A stretch of DNA of 64,000 nt, taken from positions 186,001 to 250,000 of the forward strand of contig JAMLHL010000003.1 in the NCBI GenBank assembly GCA_023957125.1, read 5' to 3'. Below, piece by piece: positions 37,075-46,439 of this stretch (positions are counted from its first letter, which is position 1; every line of letters starts with the position of its first letter). The notes beneath the pieces were generated by a model that saw only the letters and a program-made list of their open reading frames with translations, had not been told where the DNA came from and searched no databases. This DNA comes from Chitinophagaceae bacterium (GTDB taxonomy: Bacteria > Bacteroidota > Bacteroidia > Chitinophagales > Chitinophagaceae). The position numbers were made by a program, and so were the translations under genes.

Positions 37075-37710
37075 CTAATTAAATCCAAAAATATGTGCAT
37101 CAGACTGGAGCACATGAACTATCCCGTTAGTTGACCTGAGATCTGAGGTTTCCACCATTACAGACTGGTACCGATCCGGCGCACCCGGTGTACTCTTGCT
37201 GAGGGAAAAGACAATAAATTTAGCGCCCATATTCAGATTCCCGAGATAATCATTCTGAACAATATTAAACCTGGCCTTTGCCCCTCCGAAGGTGGTTACA
37301 TAACTGTATGAGGTTGCCAGCTGAGCACGCACGATTTCGTTGTCCGGAATAATATAATTTTTGAGTATCTCCGCTATCTCGTCCATTTCCTCCTGCGGAA
37401 TATCAGCGAATGACGCCGGTCTTTTCTCCGGATCGGGATACATCAGGATAAAATAGTTGCGTATCGAATAGTTCTTCGGCGCCAGGAAGGTGGATCCGTT
37501 GGCATTAACTGCCGGTTCCAGCCCACAAAGCGTAATCAGGGTGGTAAGGGTATCAAATATCTCGCCATGGCTTTTCAGGTAATCCATGGTGGTCACACCT
37601 AACGTTGCGGCTTCGTCTAAATTCAATTCGCCTCCGTCAGCAAAATAATCACGACTGCATCCGGAAGTAAAAAGAACAACAACGATCGCTATTATGCCAA
37701 TAAATTTCAT
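37075..37710 (-). CDS. Fasciclin-domain lipoprotein
   Basis: A 211-aa lipoprotein (FTSGC, C18) with one divergent fasciclin (FAS1) domain: STFLAPKNYSIRNYF corresponds to the FAS1 H1 region ('TvFAPtn') and NGIVHVLQSDAHIFGFN to the H2 region and C-terminal end. FAS1 domains mediate adhesion or ligand binding; in SusCD operons they often follow susD. It starts 11 bp after susD at 37722-39257, and an acidic stretch after the lipid cysteine fits surface exposure. Confidence 0.8.
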   Translation of the reverse strand: MKFIGIIAIVVVLFTSGCSRDYFADGGELNLDEAATLGVTTMDYLKSHGEIFDTLTTLITLCGLEPAVNANGSTFLAPKNYSIRNYFILMYPDPEKRPASFADIPQEEMDEIAEILKNYIIPDNEIVRAQLATSYSYVTTFGGAKARFNIVQNDYLGNLNMGAKFIVFSLSKSTPGAPDRYQSVMVETSDLRSTNGIVHVLQSDAHIFGFN

Positions 37711-37721
37711 TCGGATAACTT

Positions 37722-39257
37722 TTATTGATTAAACTGCCAGTAATAGGTTTGTTCCATATTGGGATTGTTTGCAAAAGCCTCCCGGCTGACGGGACAGAAG
37801 CCGGCGCCATCTTTTTCTCCCTGTTCCGTGATATAGGGATTGAACTCATGAAGCCGCCCCAGGCGGGCCAGATCATACACGCGATGAAACTCGCCCGTCA
37901 GTTCTCTCCTCCTTTCCTCCAGCACTTCTTCAATTACGGTGGGTTGGTCATCTCTTGTAAAAAGCGGGATACCCGCACGGGTACGGATGATATTGAGGTT
38001 AAGCAGCGCTTCAGCCACATTGCCTAATCTCGCATCCGCCTCTGCTTTGAGAAGCAATACGTCGGCATACCTGAAGATGGGAACCGGGGCCTCCATCAGC
38101 GAATAGCTCATATCTTTTACCTTCCTGAATTTAGCAAACATAATTTCTCTTTCTCCATTCTGCAGGGGATCCGGTAAAACGGGTCTCAGTTCATTCCCGC
38201 TTACCGAAAAATCTATGCTTTGAAAGAATTCGGGCACTCTTTTATCAGATTTATCTCTTGCATAATCGGGGTATATCTCCAGTATTTTCGATTTGGGTAC
38301 AGCCAGTGTAAGATTAGTTCTGGAGGTGTAGGGATTGGTGAGATAATAGGTCATGATATGTCCATAATAATCTGAAAACTCGCCCTTTTTGTTGTCATAA
38401 TACATCTCCAGTATTACCTCTTCCGACTCTCCTTTATCAAACAGATCCCTGAATCCGTCTATCGGCACGATTTTAAAAACATTGGAACCGATGATCTCTT
38501 GAACAGTGTTGGATGCAGTCTGGTAATCCTCTAACCACATAGAAGCGTGTGCCTTCAGCGCCAAAGCAGCGCCTCTTGTTCCTCTTGACATAGACTCTTT
38601 AATGGTGCCTTTGTTGCGCCAGGGCATGTCGGGCAAAGCAATATTTACTTCATCCACTACCATTTGCATTACCTCTTTAAGAGGCTCTCTTCCCAGTGGC
38701 GCAACATTACGGGCGGTAAGATTAATGGGCACATCTCCCCATATCCGCGCAGCATAAAAGTGTGACAAAGCTCTCAGAAAACGGGCTTCAGCCAGCAATT
38801 GCTTTTTCCTTTCTTCCGTAAGTCCGTCTGTGATCTGCGGAATCTTCTCTAACACCAGATTACATTGTTCAATGGCCCGGTAATACAAACGCCAGTTAGA
38901 CAGGGGTTCTATTTCTGATCTTTGAAGCAAATGGTTTTCCATCCATGCTTCCCAGTCGCTGTCATTATTGGGGGTGATCCAGTCTCCCGAGCGGCCGTCT
39001 CCCCAGAAATAATAATCTCCCCATTGACCGTACCGGGTAGTTGCCGGTGTGTCGTCTATGGTCAGGCCCGACAGCGCCCTGCGGAAAATTGCAAAAGCCG
39101 CCGCCACAGCGCCCTCCGCATCGCTTCCGTTATTCCAGGCCTGATCCTCTGTTACCGTGTTGATAGGTAACTCATCCAGAAATTTTTTACAAGACTCTGA
39201 ACTGAGGAGCATGATTACCATACTCACCGTAATTAATATTCTATTTTTCATACTCAC
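37722..39257 (-). CDS. RagB/SusD nutrient-binding lipoprotein (pair 1)
   Basis: A 511-aa surface lipoprotein (SSESC, C23) with the SusD plan: N-terminal KKFLDELPINTVTEDQAW, the TPR-like region with AEARFLRALSHFYAARIWGDVPI, and the C-terminal ADVLLLKAEADARLG and RRRELTGEFHRVYDLARLGRL. It forms the lid of the partner SusC channel at 39282-42353, 24 bp upstream. The ligand cannot be predicted; no adjacent CAZyme indicates a particular glycan. ATG 39257 or 39251. Confidence 0.92.
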   Translation of the reverse strand: MSMKNRILITVSMVIMLLSSESCKKFLDELPINTVTEDQAWNNGSDAEGAVAAAFAIFRRALSGLTIDDTPATTRYGQWGDYYFWGDGRSGDWITPNNDSDWEAWMENHLLQRSEIEPLSNWRLYYRAIEQCNLVLEKIPQITDGLTEERKKQLLAEARFLRALSHFYAARIWGDVPINLTARNVAPLGREPLKEVMQMVVDEVNIALPDMPWRNKGTIKESMSRGTRGAALALKAHASMWLEDYQTASNTVQEIIGSNVFKIVPIDGFRDLFDKGESEEVILEMYYDNKKGEFSDYYGHIMTYYLTNPYTSRTNLTLAVPKSKILEIYPDYARDKSDKRVPEFFQSIDFSVSGNELRPVLPDPLQNGEREIMFAKFRKVKDMSYSLMEAPVPIFRYADVLLLKAEADARLGNVAEALLNLNIIRTRAGIPLFTRDDQPTVIEEVLEERRRELTGEFHRVYDLARLGRLHEFNPYITEQGEKDGAGFCPVSREAFANNPNMEQTYYWQFNQ

Positions 39258-39281
39258 CTGACTTAATAGTTATTTCTTTAA

Positions 39282-42200
39282 TTATAATCCGATTGAAACG
39301 CCAAACAACAACATCCGTCTCATCGGATATCCTCCCGACATATCGAAGCCATCAATGGTAACCAACTCTGCGTCCGGTCCGCTATACTTCTGGAAAGTAA
39401 TCAAGTTATCCGCCGTACAATACACCCGCACCCGGTCAAATGGTAGACGAGGTATGGTTCTTTTGCTGAAAGTATAGGACAGGGTCGCCGATTTGATCTT
39501 GAAATAGGAGCCGTCCTCTATATATTCGGAATCGTATTTGGTGATCTGAGACACATCCCCCCAGGGGTTCAGGGTAGGAAAGCGGGTATTATCGCCACTT
39601 TTTTCCCAAATAGAATATTTATCGAAATCGGGTAAAGAAACGCTTCCGGCAAATTCCTTACCCAACTGAAGGCGATCCAGCAGAGCCGTATTCACGATGC
39701 TCCTGCCCACAACAAATGTGGACACGATATTAAGGCTGAAGGCTCTGTAAACAAAATCATTGGTCCATCCACCCGTCCATTTTGAGTTGGGGTCTCCGGC
39801 GTAGATGCGGTCTGCGGCATCTATGCGGTAATCGCCGTTCTGATCCTTGAAGTTACGGTCACCCACCGTCAATTTCTTATTCTGCAATCCAACCAGCCTC
39901 ACCCCTGTTTTGGGATCTACCGGGATCTCATTTTCCGCCTGGTAAATCCCCTGCGATTCATAGAAGAAGAAGCCGTTTAATGGTACGCCTATTCGAACAA
40001 TAGATCCGAAATCCTGTCCGGAAGCGCCCACCTTAACGATGTCGGCATTCCCATCCGGAAGCCGGATCACGCGATTCTTATTATAGGCAAAGTTGAGATT
40101 GGTATTCCAGGAAAAATCGTTACCCAGCCTGAAATTGGTCGTCACTGTAAATTCCAGTCCGCGGTTGAGCACATCAGCGGCATTACGATACACTTCATTA
40201 TAGCCGGAAGTAGTGGGCAAAGAAGTTGATAACAGCAATCCTTTCGTTAGTTTTTCATAAGCATCCACAATGATCTCTACCTTGCTGTTAAACAATCCTA
40301 AGTCTAAACCAATATTCGCCATAGCCGTTTTTACCCAGGTGAGGTTATCATTTTTAAACCCATCCAACCAGGTGGGTGTAAAGCCGGATATCCCTCCGTA
40401 GGAAATCTGGAGTAGAGAATTATACCGGTCTAATATACCGCCATCCATTACGCCGAGAGCGAGATAGTTGTTATCCCAGGTGGTGCCTGACAATCCATAG
40501 CTTCCCCTTATCTTCCCATTGGATAACCAGTCTATATTATTAAAAATCCCTTCTTTATAGAAATTCCATCCCGCTGAAATGGATGGGAAAACTCCCCACC
40601 GGTTTGCCTGTCCAAACTTGGACGAACCGTCTGTGCGTATAGAAGCGCCTAGCAGGTATTTTTGTTGAAAGGAATAATCCAGGCGACTGAAATAAGATAA
40701 TAAGCTGCTGGCAGTGTAATTACTGGTACCAATGTTGTTGCCTTTTGGCCAATTGACGGTTTGCGACAAGGTAGGCGCAGCAGCAACGCTGTTCACAGAA
40801 GTTATTTTTGCTTCTGATTTCTCCATACTTTGCCCCAATAATATGCTTAAACTGTGTCCATCGCCCCATTTGGGCGCATAAGTTAAAGTATTTTGAAAAA
40901 GTACGTTCTGATTCTCACCGGCTCCACTAACATTCGATGCTCTCAGTGTCCGGCGGGATTCTGAATAGGAATCCTTCATTGACCGCAGGTATTCCAGACT
41001 GAGGCTGGCCCTGTATGTCAGATTTTTGTATATGTTTAAAGCTGCTTCGGAGCTAAAGCGGATCCGGTCATTGAGATTAGAAATTTTACCCGGCTGGAAT
41101 ACTTCGCTCCCCTTAACAAGCGGGTTATCAGGAAGCGGCAGCAGGGTCGAATAATTAGTAGAAAGTGCATCCGGATTTTTACCCTGGTCTGTCCGGGAAA
41201 TAGCCAATGTATTATTAATAACCAAAGCATTATTCTTTAGCGCATTAAAACTGGTATTGGCCATAAGGCTATAACGTTTAAACCCGGTATTGAACAGAAT
41301 TCCTTTGCTATCCATATAACCCAAACTGATACTGTATTGCCCAAAATCTCCTGCTCCCCGGATAGAACCGTTATAGTCTTGTGTAACGGAAGGATTATAC
41401 AGGTAACCCTGCCAATCGGAGGAATTGTTATAAAACGGATTGGTTACATCCGAGTACATACCCGGCATATTCACGCCATAGGGCGCATACAGATCATATA
41501 AACGTTCCACCTGCTGGCGCTCCTTTAAGCCTCCTGCCACATCCTGCAGTTGCGGAACAAAATTGACCCCTGTACGGATGTTCAGATTGATCTGCGGCTT
41601 ACCTCTTTTTCCTTTCTTGGTGGTGATCAGGATCACCCCGTTTGCAGCCCTGGAGCCGTAAATAGCGGCAGCAGAAGCATCTTTCAGTACTACCAGGTCT
41701 TCAATATCACTGGGGTTGAGATCGGCGAGCACGTTCGTACTGGTGATGGCAAATTCACTACTCATTTTTGAAATAATGGGAATTCCGTCAATCACAAACA
41801 ACGGCTCGGAAATTGCCGAAGCATCTCCTCGGGTTACTGCGGCCAGCCCCCTGATGATAATAGCGGGCGTAGCGCCCGGCTCACCGGAATTTAACTGGAT
41901 GTTCACCCCGGCAACTTTTCCCTGCAATAAGGAGCCGAAAGATTCCGCGGCCTGCCCTTCTGCTATCTTATCCATTTTTACGCTGGTAACAGAGCCTGTA
42001 ATTTCCTGCCGGATCTGGCTTTTGTATCCCGTAACCACCACGTCGCTCAATGTCTTATTCTCTTCAGTCAGGGTAACTGTTAAATCGGCAGCCTTTCTGT
42101 ACACTATAGTGCGGGATTCAAAGCCAATAGAAGAAAAAACCACGGTGTCCCCTGCACTCACCTGCAAGCGGAAGGCTCCCTTTGCATCGGTAGCTGTACC

Positions 42201-42353
42201 TCTGTTCTTTCCCTGTACACTGATAGATGCACCGACCACCGGCTTGCCCTCCGAATCATTCACCTTGCCACTCATTACAGATTGTGCGGTTCCGTTCAAG
42301 GAAATCATGACTACTGCAAAAAGGAAACAGGCTCCTTTCATTAATGCCTTCAT
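39282..42353 (-). CDS. SusC/RagA TonB-linked outer-membrane transporter (pair 1)
   Basis: A 1023-aa TonB-dependent outer-membrane barrel for nutrient import. After a signal peptide (ending near TAQS) comes a carboxypeptidase-regulatory-like domain (about 26-105), then the SusC plug with the conserved LSDVVVTGYKSQIRQEITG and AAAIYGSRAANGVILITTK segments, and a 22-strand barrel ending with MLLFGVSIGL. It is full length for the family. The start lies 38 bp after the preceding susD (pair 2) stop, and it is followed by susD of pair 1. Confidence 0.94.
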   Translation of the reverse strand: MKALMKGACFLFAVVMISLNGTAQSVMSGKVNDSEGKPVVGASISVQGKNRGTATDAKGAFRLQVSAGDTVVFSSIGFESRTIVYRKAADLTVTLTEENKTLSDVVVTGYKSQIRQEITGSVTSVKMDKIAEGQAAESFGSLLQGKVAGVNIQLNSGEPGATPAIIIRGLAAVTRGDASAISEPLFVIDGIPIISKMSSEFAITSTNVLADLNPSDIEDLVVLKDASAAAIYGSRAANGVILITTKKGKRGKPQINLNIRTGVNFVPQLQDVAGGLKERQQVERLYDLYAPYGVNMPGMYSDVTNPFYNNSSDWQGYLYNPSVTQDYNGSIRGAGDFGQYSISLGYMDSKGILFNTGFKRYSLMANTSFNALKNNALVINNTLAISRTDQGKNPDALSTNYSTLLPLPDNPLVKGSEVFQPGKISNLNDRIRFSSEAALNIYKNLTYRASLSLEYLRSMKDSYSESRRTLRASNVSGAGENQNVLFQNTLTYAPKWGDGHSLSILLGQSMEKSEAKITSVNSVAAAPTLSQTVNWPKGNNIGTSNYTASSLLSYFSRLDYSFQQKYLLGASIRTDGSSKFGQANRWGVFPSISAGWNFYKEGIFNNIDWLSNGKIRGSYGLSGTTWDNNYLALGVMDGGILDRYNSLLQISYGGISGFTPTWLDGFKNDNLTWVKTAMANIGLDLGLFNSKVEIIVDAYEKLTKGLLLSTSLPTTSGYNEVYRNAADVLNRGLEFTVTTNFRLGNDFSWNTNLNFAYNKNRVIRLPDGNADIVKVGASGQDFGSIVRIGVPLNGFFFYESQGIYQAENEIPVDPKTGVRLVGLQNKKLTVGDRNFKDQNGDYRIDAADRIYAGDPNSKWTGGWTNDFVYRAFSLNIVSTFVVGRSIVNTALLDRLQLGKEFAGSVSLPDFDKYSIWEKSGDNTRFPTLNPWGDVSQITKYDSEYIEDGSYFKIKSATLSYTFSKRTIPRLPFDRVRVYCTADNLITFQKYSGPDAELVTIDGFDMSGGYPMRRMLLFGVSIGL

Positions 42354-42391
42354 TCAATTTGTTTTTTTCAATTCAACATATAAAAACTCTA

Positions 42392-43705
42392 TCAGGGGTT
42401 TGACCAAAAGCTGTTTTGGCCTAATCCATTGCTTTTCATGCTGCCTGCCGAAAGCGGCCACCAGGCAGCGCCTTTATCTACATCCGCCTGGGTAAATTCA
42501 GGGATATAGGAACTCACTTTGTCAAACCGTATCAGGTCAAAGAAACGTTGTCCCGTACCTACCAGTATCCGCTGCCTTTCCTGAAGAAGCGCCTCTCCAA
42601 AAGCATCTTCACTTAAAGCCGAATAATCTTCTGTAGCGCCTATCGCCGCCGTAATCAGATAAGTTTTAGCCTCTTCAAGAAACCCTGCCTTCCAGGCTGC
42701 TTCCGCAAGAAGCAGGTTGATCTCCCGTTTGGGTAATAACTCTAACAAACTGGCGTCTTTGATGATCAGGGTAGCCACATTCGTACCGGCGGAAATATTA
42801 AACATACTTGTACGGCGCGCATCTCCCTGGGGATAAATAGCATCCAACCGCTCCAGCGGCATACGAAGCACACTGCCGCTCAATGGGCTTTGTGGAATCT
42901 CAATGCGTCGGTCAATCCCATTAGAGACACCAAACCCGGATAAACTATCAGCAGTATCTGCCGTAAAAGTACCGGTGAGCAGATCATACGCTTCCTGCCC
43001 TTTTCCAAGCCAAAGCTGTTCCTGGGCCAATAGCATCGTAATAGCGGTTTTGTTAAACCGCACCGCCGTTAAAGCAACACTCTCAATGCCATCATCGTTA
43101 AGCAGTAACCAGGGTAAGAGACTCTTCGCTTCTGCGGCAAACAAAGCCGACTGGGTTACCGCTTCCTCGTTGGTAAGCGACTTTCCGAAATTATTCTTTT
43201 CGGCGGATGGAACGGATCCCCAGATCCGGGCCAGATAGAAATAGGCGATAGACTTCAACGCCAGGGCTTCTCCTTTAAACAAATTGCGCCGGTAAGGATT
43301 CAGCGCTTCATCATCGGCCCGGGCAACAATCTCCAAAAGATCATTGGCATCCTTAATAACATCATAAAAATAGCCCCAGTCGGTAACCTGTGCCAAATAG
43401 CGGTTATCACCGGTGAGGTGCTGGCCGGCCACCATATCCTGAAAAGAAACCACAGCCTGCAGATCTCCGGCACGCACCTCGCCATACATCGTCCAGGCAT
43501 AATTAGCCAGTAATGCTCTCCTGAGGTCAACATATCCCCCGATTACTGCCTGCTGAATCTCCTGGAAGGAATTATAATAATCTCCAGGGATCGTTCGGTT
43601 TTCCGGCTCAATCGTAAGCGCGCCCTTACTGCATGAAAAAAAGAGCATTATGGCCGCAATGGGTATGTAGTTCCATAATTTCATATCATTCATTTTTTTC
43701 GTCAT
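42392..43705 (-). CDS. RagB/SusD-like lipoprotein (pair 2, short form)
   Basis: A 437-aa SusD-like lipoprotein (MLFFSC, C25). It keeps the helical core (KGEALALKSIAYFYLARIWGSVP), and LLAEAAWKAGFLEEA and RQRILVGTGQRFFDLIRFDKV toward the end, but is about 70 residues shorter than the SusD of pair 1 and more divergent. ATG 43705 is used; MKLWNYIPI at 43684 is a likely alternative since it gives a tighter signal peptide. It starts 5 bp after its SusC-like partner. Confidence 0.88.
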   Translation of the reverse strand: MTKKMNDMKLWNYIPIAAIMLFFSCSKGALTIEPENRTIPGDYYNSFQEIQQAVIGGYVDLRRALLANYAWTMYGEVRAGDLQAVVSFQDMVAGQHLTGDNRYLAQVTDWGYFYDVIKDANDLLEIVARADDEALNPYRRNLFKGEALALKSIAYFYLARIWGSVPSAEKNNFGKSLTNEEAVTQSALFAAEAKSLLPWLLLNDDGIESVALTAVRFNKTAITMLLAQEQLWLGKGQEAYDLLTGTFTADTADSLSGFGVSNGIDRRIEIPQSPLSGSVLRMPLERLDAIYPQGDARRTSMFNISAGTNVATLIIKDASLLELLPKREINLLLAEAAWKAGFLEEAKTYLITAAIGATEDYSALSEDAFGEALLQERQRILVGTGQRFFDLIRFDKVSSYIPEFTQADVDKGAAWWPLSAGSMKSNGLGQNSFWSNP

Positions 43706-43710
43706 CGTGC

Positions 43711-46122
43711 TTAAAATACCAGTTTTAATCCCAATGCCACCGAGGAGGGCAGCGGCGTTCCCGTGTAGCTCAAATCGTGCATTCGCGAACCGGTGATATT
43801 TTCCTCCGGATTGATGCCGCTGTACCTGGATAGGGTAAGCAGGTTATCACCCCGAACAAATACTTCCAGATCGCTCAACTGTCCCAGTTTTTTTGCTATT
43901 GAATTCAAATGATAAGAAACAACGGCTTTGCTCAACCTGAGAAAGCTGCCGTCTTCAATAGTTCTTATCCCCTGATAGACGGTTCTGCCGGTAGCATCTT
44001 CACTCGTCAGGTAATAAGGCGTTTCTGCATTTTTAAGCGGGAAAACATTATCTGTCCGGTCGGCATAATATCTACTGCTGAAGGACTCGGCCAAAATGTC
44101 TGCTCCCCAGGCATAGGTCAGGGTAAATGCGGCAGAAACATTACCATATCGCAGGGTGTTGGTGAAACCACCGAAGGCCTTAGGATCGCTGTTCCCGATT
44201 ATTACCGGCTGCTGACTTTTATTGGCAACCAGCGAGGTTACGGCATCTCCCTTTGAGAGCGCTCCGAGATAGGCCAGGCTGGTATTTTCAATTTCATCCG
44301 GCAATGATTTCACCTTGTTCCTGTAGGAAGCGAAATTGAGGTTGCTTGTCCAGGAAAAGCGGGTGGTTTGTATCCACCTGGCATCAAGGCTGACTTCTAC
44401 GCCAGCCAATCCAATCGCTCCCCCCGCTTCATATTCATAATCTATACCACTTATGTTAGGCAGGTATCTTTGATAAGTGAAATTGCGGTAGGTTTTATTA
44501 AAATAATCAACAGAAAGGTTTAATGACGAATGGATGGCGAAGGTCAGTCCGAAATCCATCTGGGTAACGCCCACACTCTTTGCACCGGCAAACGCGGGAT
44601 AAAGCAGTCCCACACCCAGGTAATTGCCGCCATAATATTCCCCATAAGCATCCAGGGCTCCGCCATACACTTCAGGTCTGCTCAGTACCCCTGTTTTCCC
44701 GATGGATGCGTTGACCTTTACCGGAATGTTTAACCCGTTCTTCAGATCGTAATGGATGCCCAGGGCCGGATAGAGCGCCCATTTATTTTCATACAGGGAA
44801 CTCCCGTCCGTACGAAGCACCACGTTTATATCCAGATCTTTTTTATACTTCCATTTCCAGATTCCATAAAAAGACACAAGTTTTTCCTTTTCGTGATCCG
44901 ACATAGCATTTGTTTGATTAGCGTTATACCCGGTTACTACTTTCACAAAGTCTGATCCACCGTTTTCCATATTCCGTTCGCCATTTACCGAGGTCAGCCT
45001 GTCGTCGGTACTTCTGATCTCATTGCCCAGCGTCATATCCAGATGCAACGCATCCGAAAAATCATGCAAATAACTGATAGTGGTATTCACCGTAATCAAC
45101 TGCCTTTTATATGCAGCGCTTGATGCATAAATATTTCCATCCAGCACATTGGAGGGCGTATATACGTCACGGCTGGCGCCTTCATAAGATATTCCGGCAA
45201 CAGAACCTGCTTTAAAACCTGATCCGAATTGGTAAGTAAGCCCCATGGAGGAAACAAAGCCCACATTCCGGTTTTTATCCATGAAAAATCCCTCATCGCT
45301 GATAACAGGGAGAGGCAGCATCCGGTTAAACTCACCGGCATAGCGGCCGTTACGGTTAGCAAGAGACATATTATTGTAAAAATGTGCCGAAAAACGATTA
45401 GTGATATTATATTTTGCATTCAGGAACAAAGACTGGGTACCGAATCCGGTATTTTTTATAATCCCCTGGTCCTGGTGATTACTTAATCCAAACAGATAGG
45501 AACCGTAATCCCCTGCGCCGTCCACCATCACGCTCTCTTCATTGATGAAACCTCCGTTGCCATATACCTCCCTTCGGGCAAGTGTATTGAAATTATAAAA
45601 GGCATCTTTCCGGTAATCCATATTCTGTAGAAAGTTGACCCCGGCAAATGCACTGCCACGGACATGTATGGATCCGGTTTGCCCCTCTTTCATTATAATG
45701 TTGAGGGCCCCGTTTGGCGCCTGCACTCCAAAAGCGGCGAGCTGATCAATATCCTTTATGATTTCGATGCGATCAATCTGCTCAGGGGAATAATAGCCCA
45801 ACGGGTTGATCCCTGTGACATTTGAAGGACTTGCAAGAACAGGAACACCATTGATAAGGATCAGCGGCATGGTGGAGTGGTCGGTTGGGTTGAGACTCAG
45901 TCCGCGAAAATTAAGTGTCGCCTGCGCACCAGGCGTCCCCGACCAGCTTTTTATTCTTAATCCCGCAACACTTCCCTGCAACACATTTTCCAATCCGCTT
46001 CTGTTCGACAAGATCATGCTGTCCACTTTCAGGGAATCCTGGGCCAACAAGGTCACATCAGCACCCAAAAACAAGAGAAGAAAAAACAAAATTCTCCCGG
46101 CAGGTTTTGGCAATAAATTCAT
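43711..46122 (-). CDS. SusC-like TonB-linked transporter lacking the N-terminal regulatory domain (pair 2)
   Basis: The first gene of the operon. 803 aa, against ~1000 for SusC. After the signal peptide (to about residue 28, LLAQ) it goes straight into the plug (VLQGSVAGLRIKSWSGTPGA, PLILINGVPVLA, DIDQLAAFGVQAPNGALNI), without the carboxypeptidase-regulatory-like domain seen in the second SusC. The barrel ends with LPSSVALGLKLVF. The TonB box, if present, must lie in the short stretch between signal and plug (ALKVDSMIL-like DSLKVDSMIL). The upstream region carries the operator candidates. Confidence 0.88.
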   Translation of the reverse strand: MNLLPKPAGRILFFLLLFLGADVTLLAQDSLKVDSMILSNRSGLENVLQGSVAGLRIKSWSGTPGAQATLNFRGLSLNPTDHSTMPLILINGVPVLASPSNVTGINPLGYYSPEQIDRIEIIKDIDQLAAFGVQAPNGALNIIMKEGQTGSIHVRGSAFAGVNFLQNMDYRKDAFYNFNTLARREVYGNGGFINEESVMVDGAGDYGSYLFGLSNHQDQGIIKNTGFGTQSLFLNAKYNITNRFSAHFYNNMSLANRNGRYAGEFNRMLPLPVISDEGFFMDKNRNVGFVSSMGLTYQFGSGFKAGSVAGISYEGASRDVYTPSNVLDGNIYASSAAYKRQLITVNTTISYLHDFSDALHLDMTLGNEIRSTDDRLTSVNGERNMENGGSDFVKVVTGYNANQTNAMSDHEKEKLVSFYGIWKWKYKKDLDINVVLRTDGSSLYENKWALYPALGIHYDLKNGLNIPVKVNASIGKTGVLSRPEVYGGALDAYGEYYGGNYLGVGLLYPAFAGAKSVGVTQMDFGLTFAIHSSLNLSVDYFNKTYRNFTYQRYLPNISGIDYEYEAGGAIGLAGVEVSLDARWIQTTRFSWTSNLNFASYRNKVKSLPDEIENTSLAYLGALSKGDAVTSLVANKSQQPVIIGNSDPKAFGGFTNTLRYGNVSAAFTLTYAWGADILAESFSSRYYADRTDNVFPLKNAETPYYLTSEDATGRTVYQGIRTIEDGSFLRLSKAVVSYHLNSIAKKLGQLSDLEVFVRGDNLLTLSRYSGINPEENITGSRMHDLSYTGTPLPSSVALGLKLVF

Positions 46123-46138
46123 AACTAATTATTTCTGT

Positions 46139-46155
46139 GTTTAGTTTTACTTAAC
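46139..46155 (-). promoter_or_regulatory. Operator candidate A, over the operon start site
   Basis: GTTTAGT-TTT-ACTTAAC, one mismatch from a perfect 7-3-7 palindrome. On the minus strand a TATAGTTTG promoter-like box lies at 46155-46163, directly upstream, so site A would cover the transcription start. Confidence 0.45.
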
Positions 46156-46191
46156 AAACTATAGGTAATCTACCAGTTATGTTCGTACATG

Positions 46192-46208
46192 TTTTAGTAA
46201 TAATAAAC
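46192..46208. promoter_or_regulatory. Operator candidate B
   Basis: TTTTAGT-AAT-AATAAAC, a weaker copy of the 7-3-7 palindrome, centred 53 bp from site A, near the -40 region of the operon promoter. Confidence 0.35.
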
Positions 46209-46293
46209 TAAATCATAAAGATAAATTAATTTAACAAAAAATTTTTTATAATAAGTTGTTTTTACAATGAGATACCACTACCTATCCTTTGAT

Positions 46294-46310
46294 GTTTAGT
46301 ATTACTAAAC
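46294..46310. promoter_or_regulatory. Operator candidate C (perfect palindrome)
   Basis: GTTTAGT-ATT-ACTAAAC is a perfect 7-bp inverted repeat with a 3-base spacer, centred about 102 bp from site B. Confidence 0.5.
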
Positions 46311-46439
46311 TATTTAATACCCCCAAAGTACTCATGAACATACCTCATTCAAATCCGGGCAATAACCAGGCTTAAGCATTCACCTTTATCATATCCATCT
46401 TAATACTGATAACGAGAGTCTGCCGGTAAAAGATTTACA

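Noticed and set aside
41716..42495. 259-codon plus-strand frame across susC1
   Set aside because: It is antisense to the SusC plug domain and spans the end of susD2.
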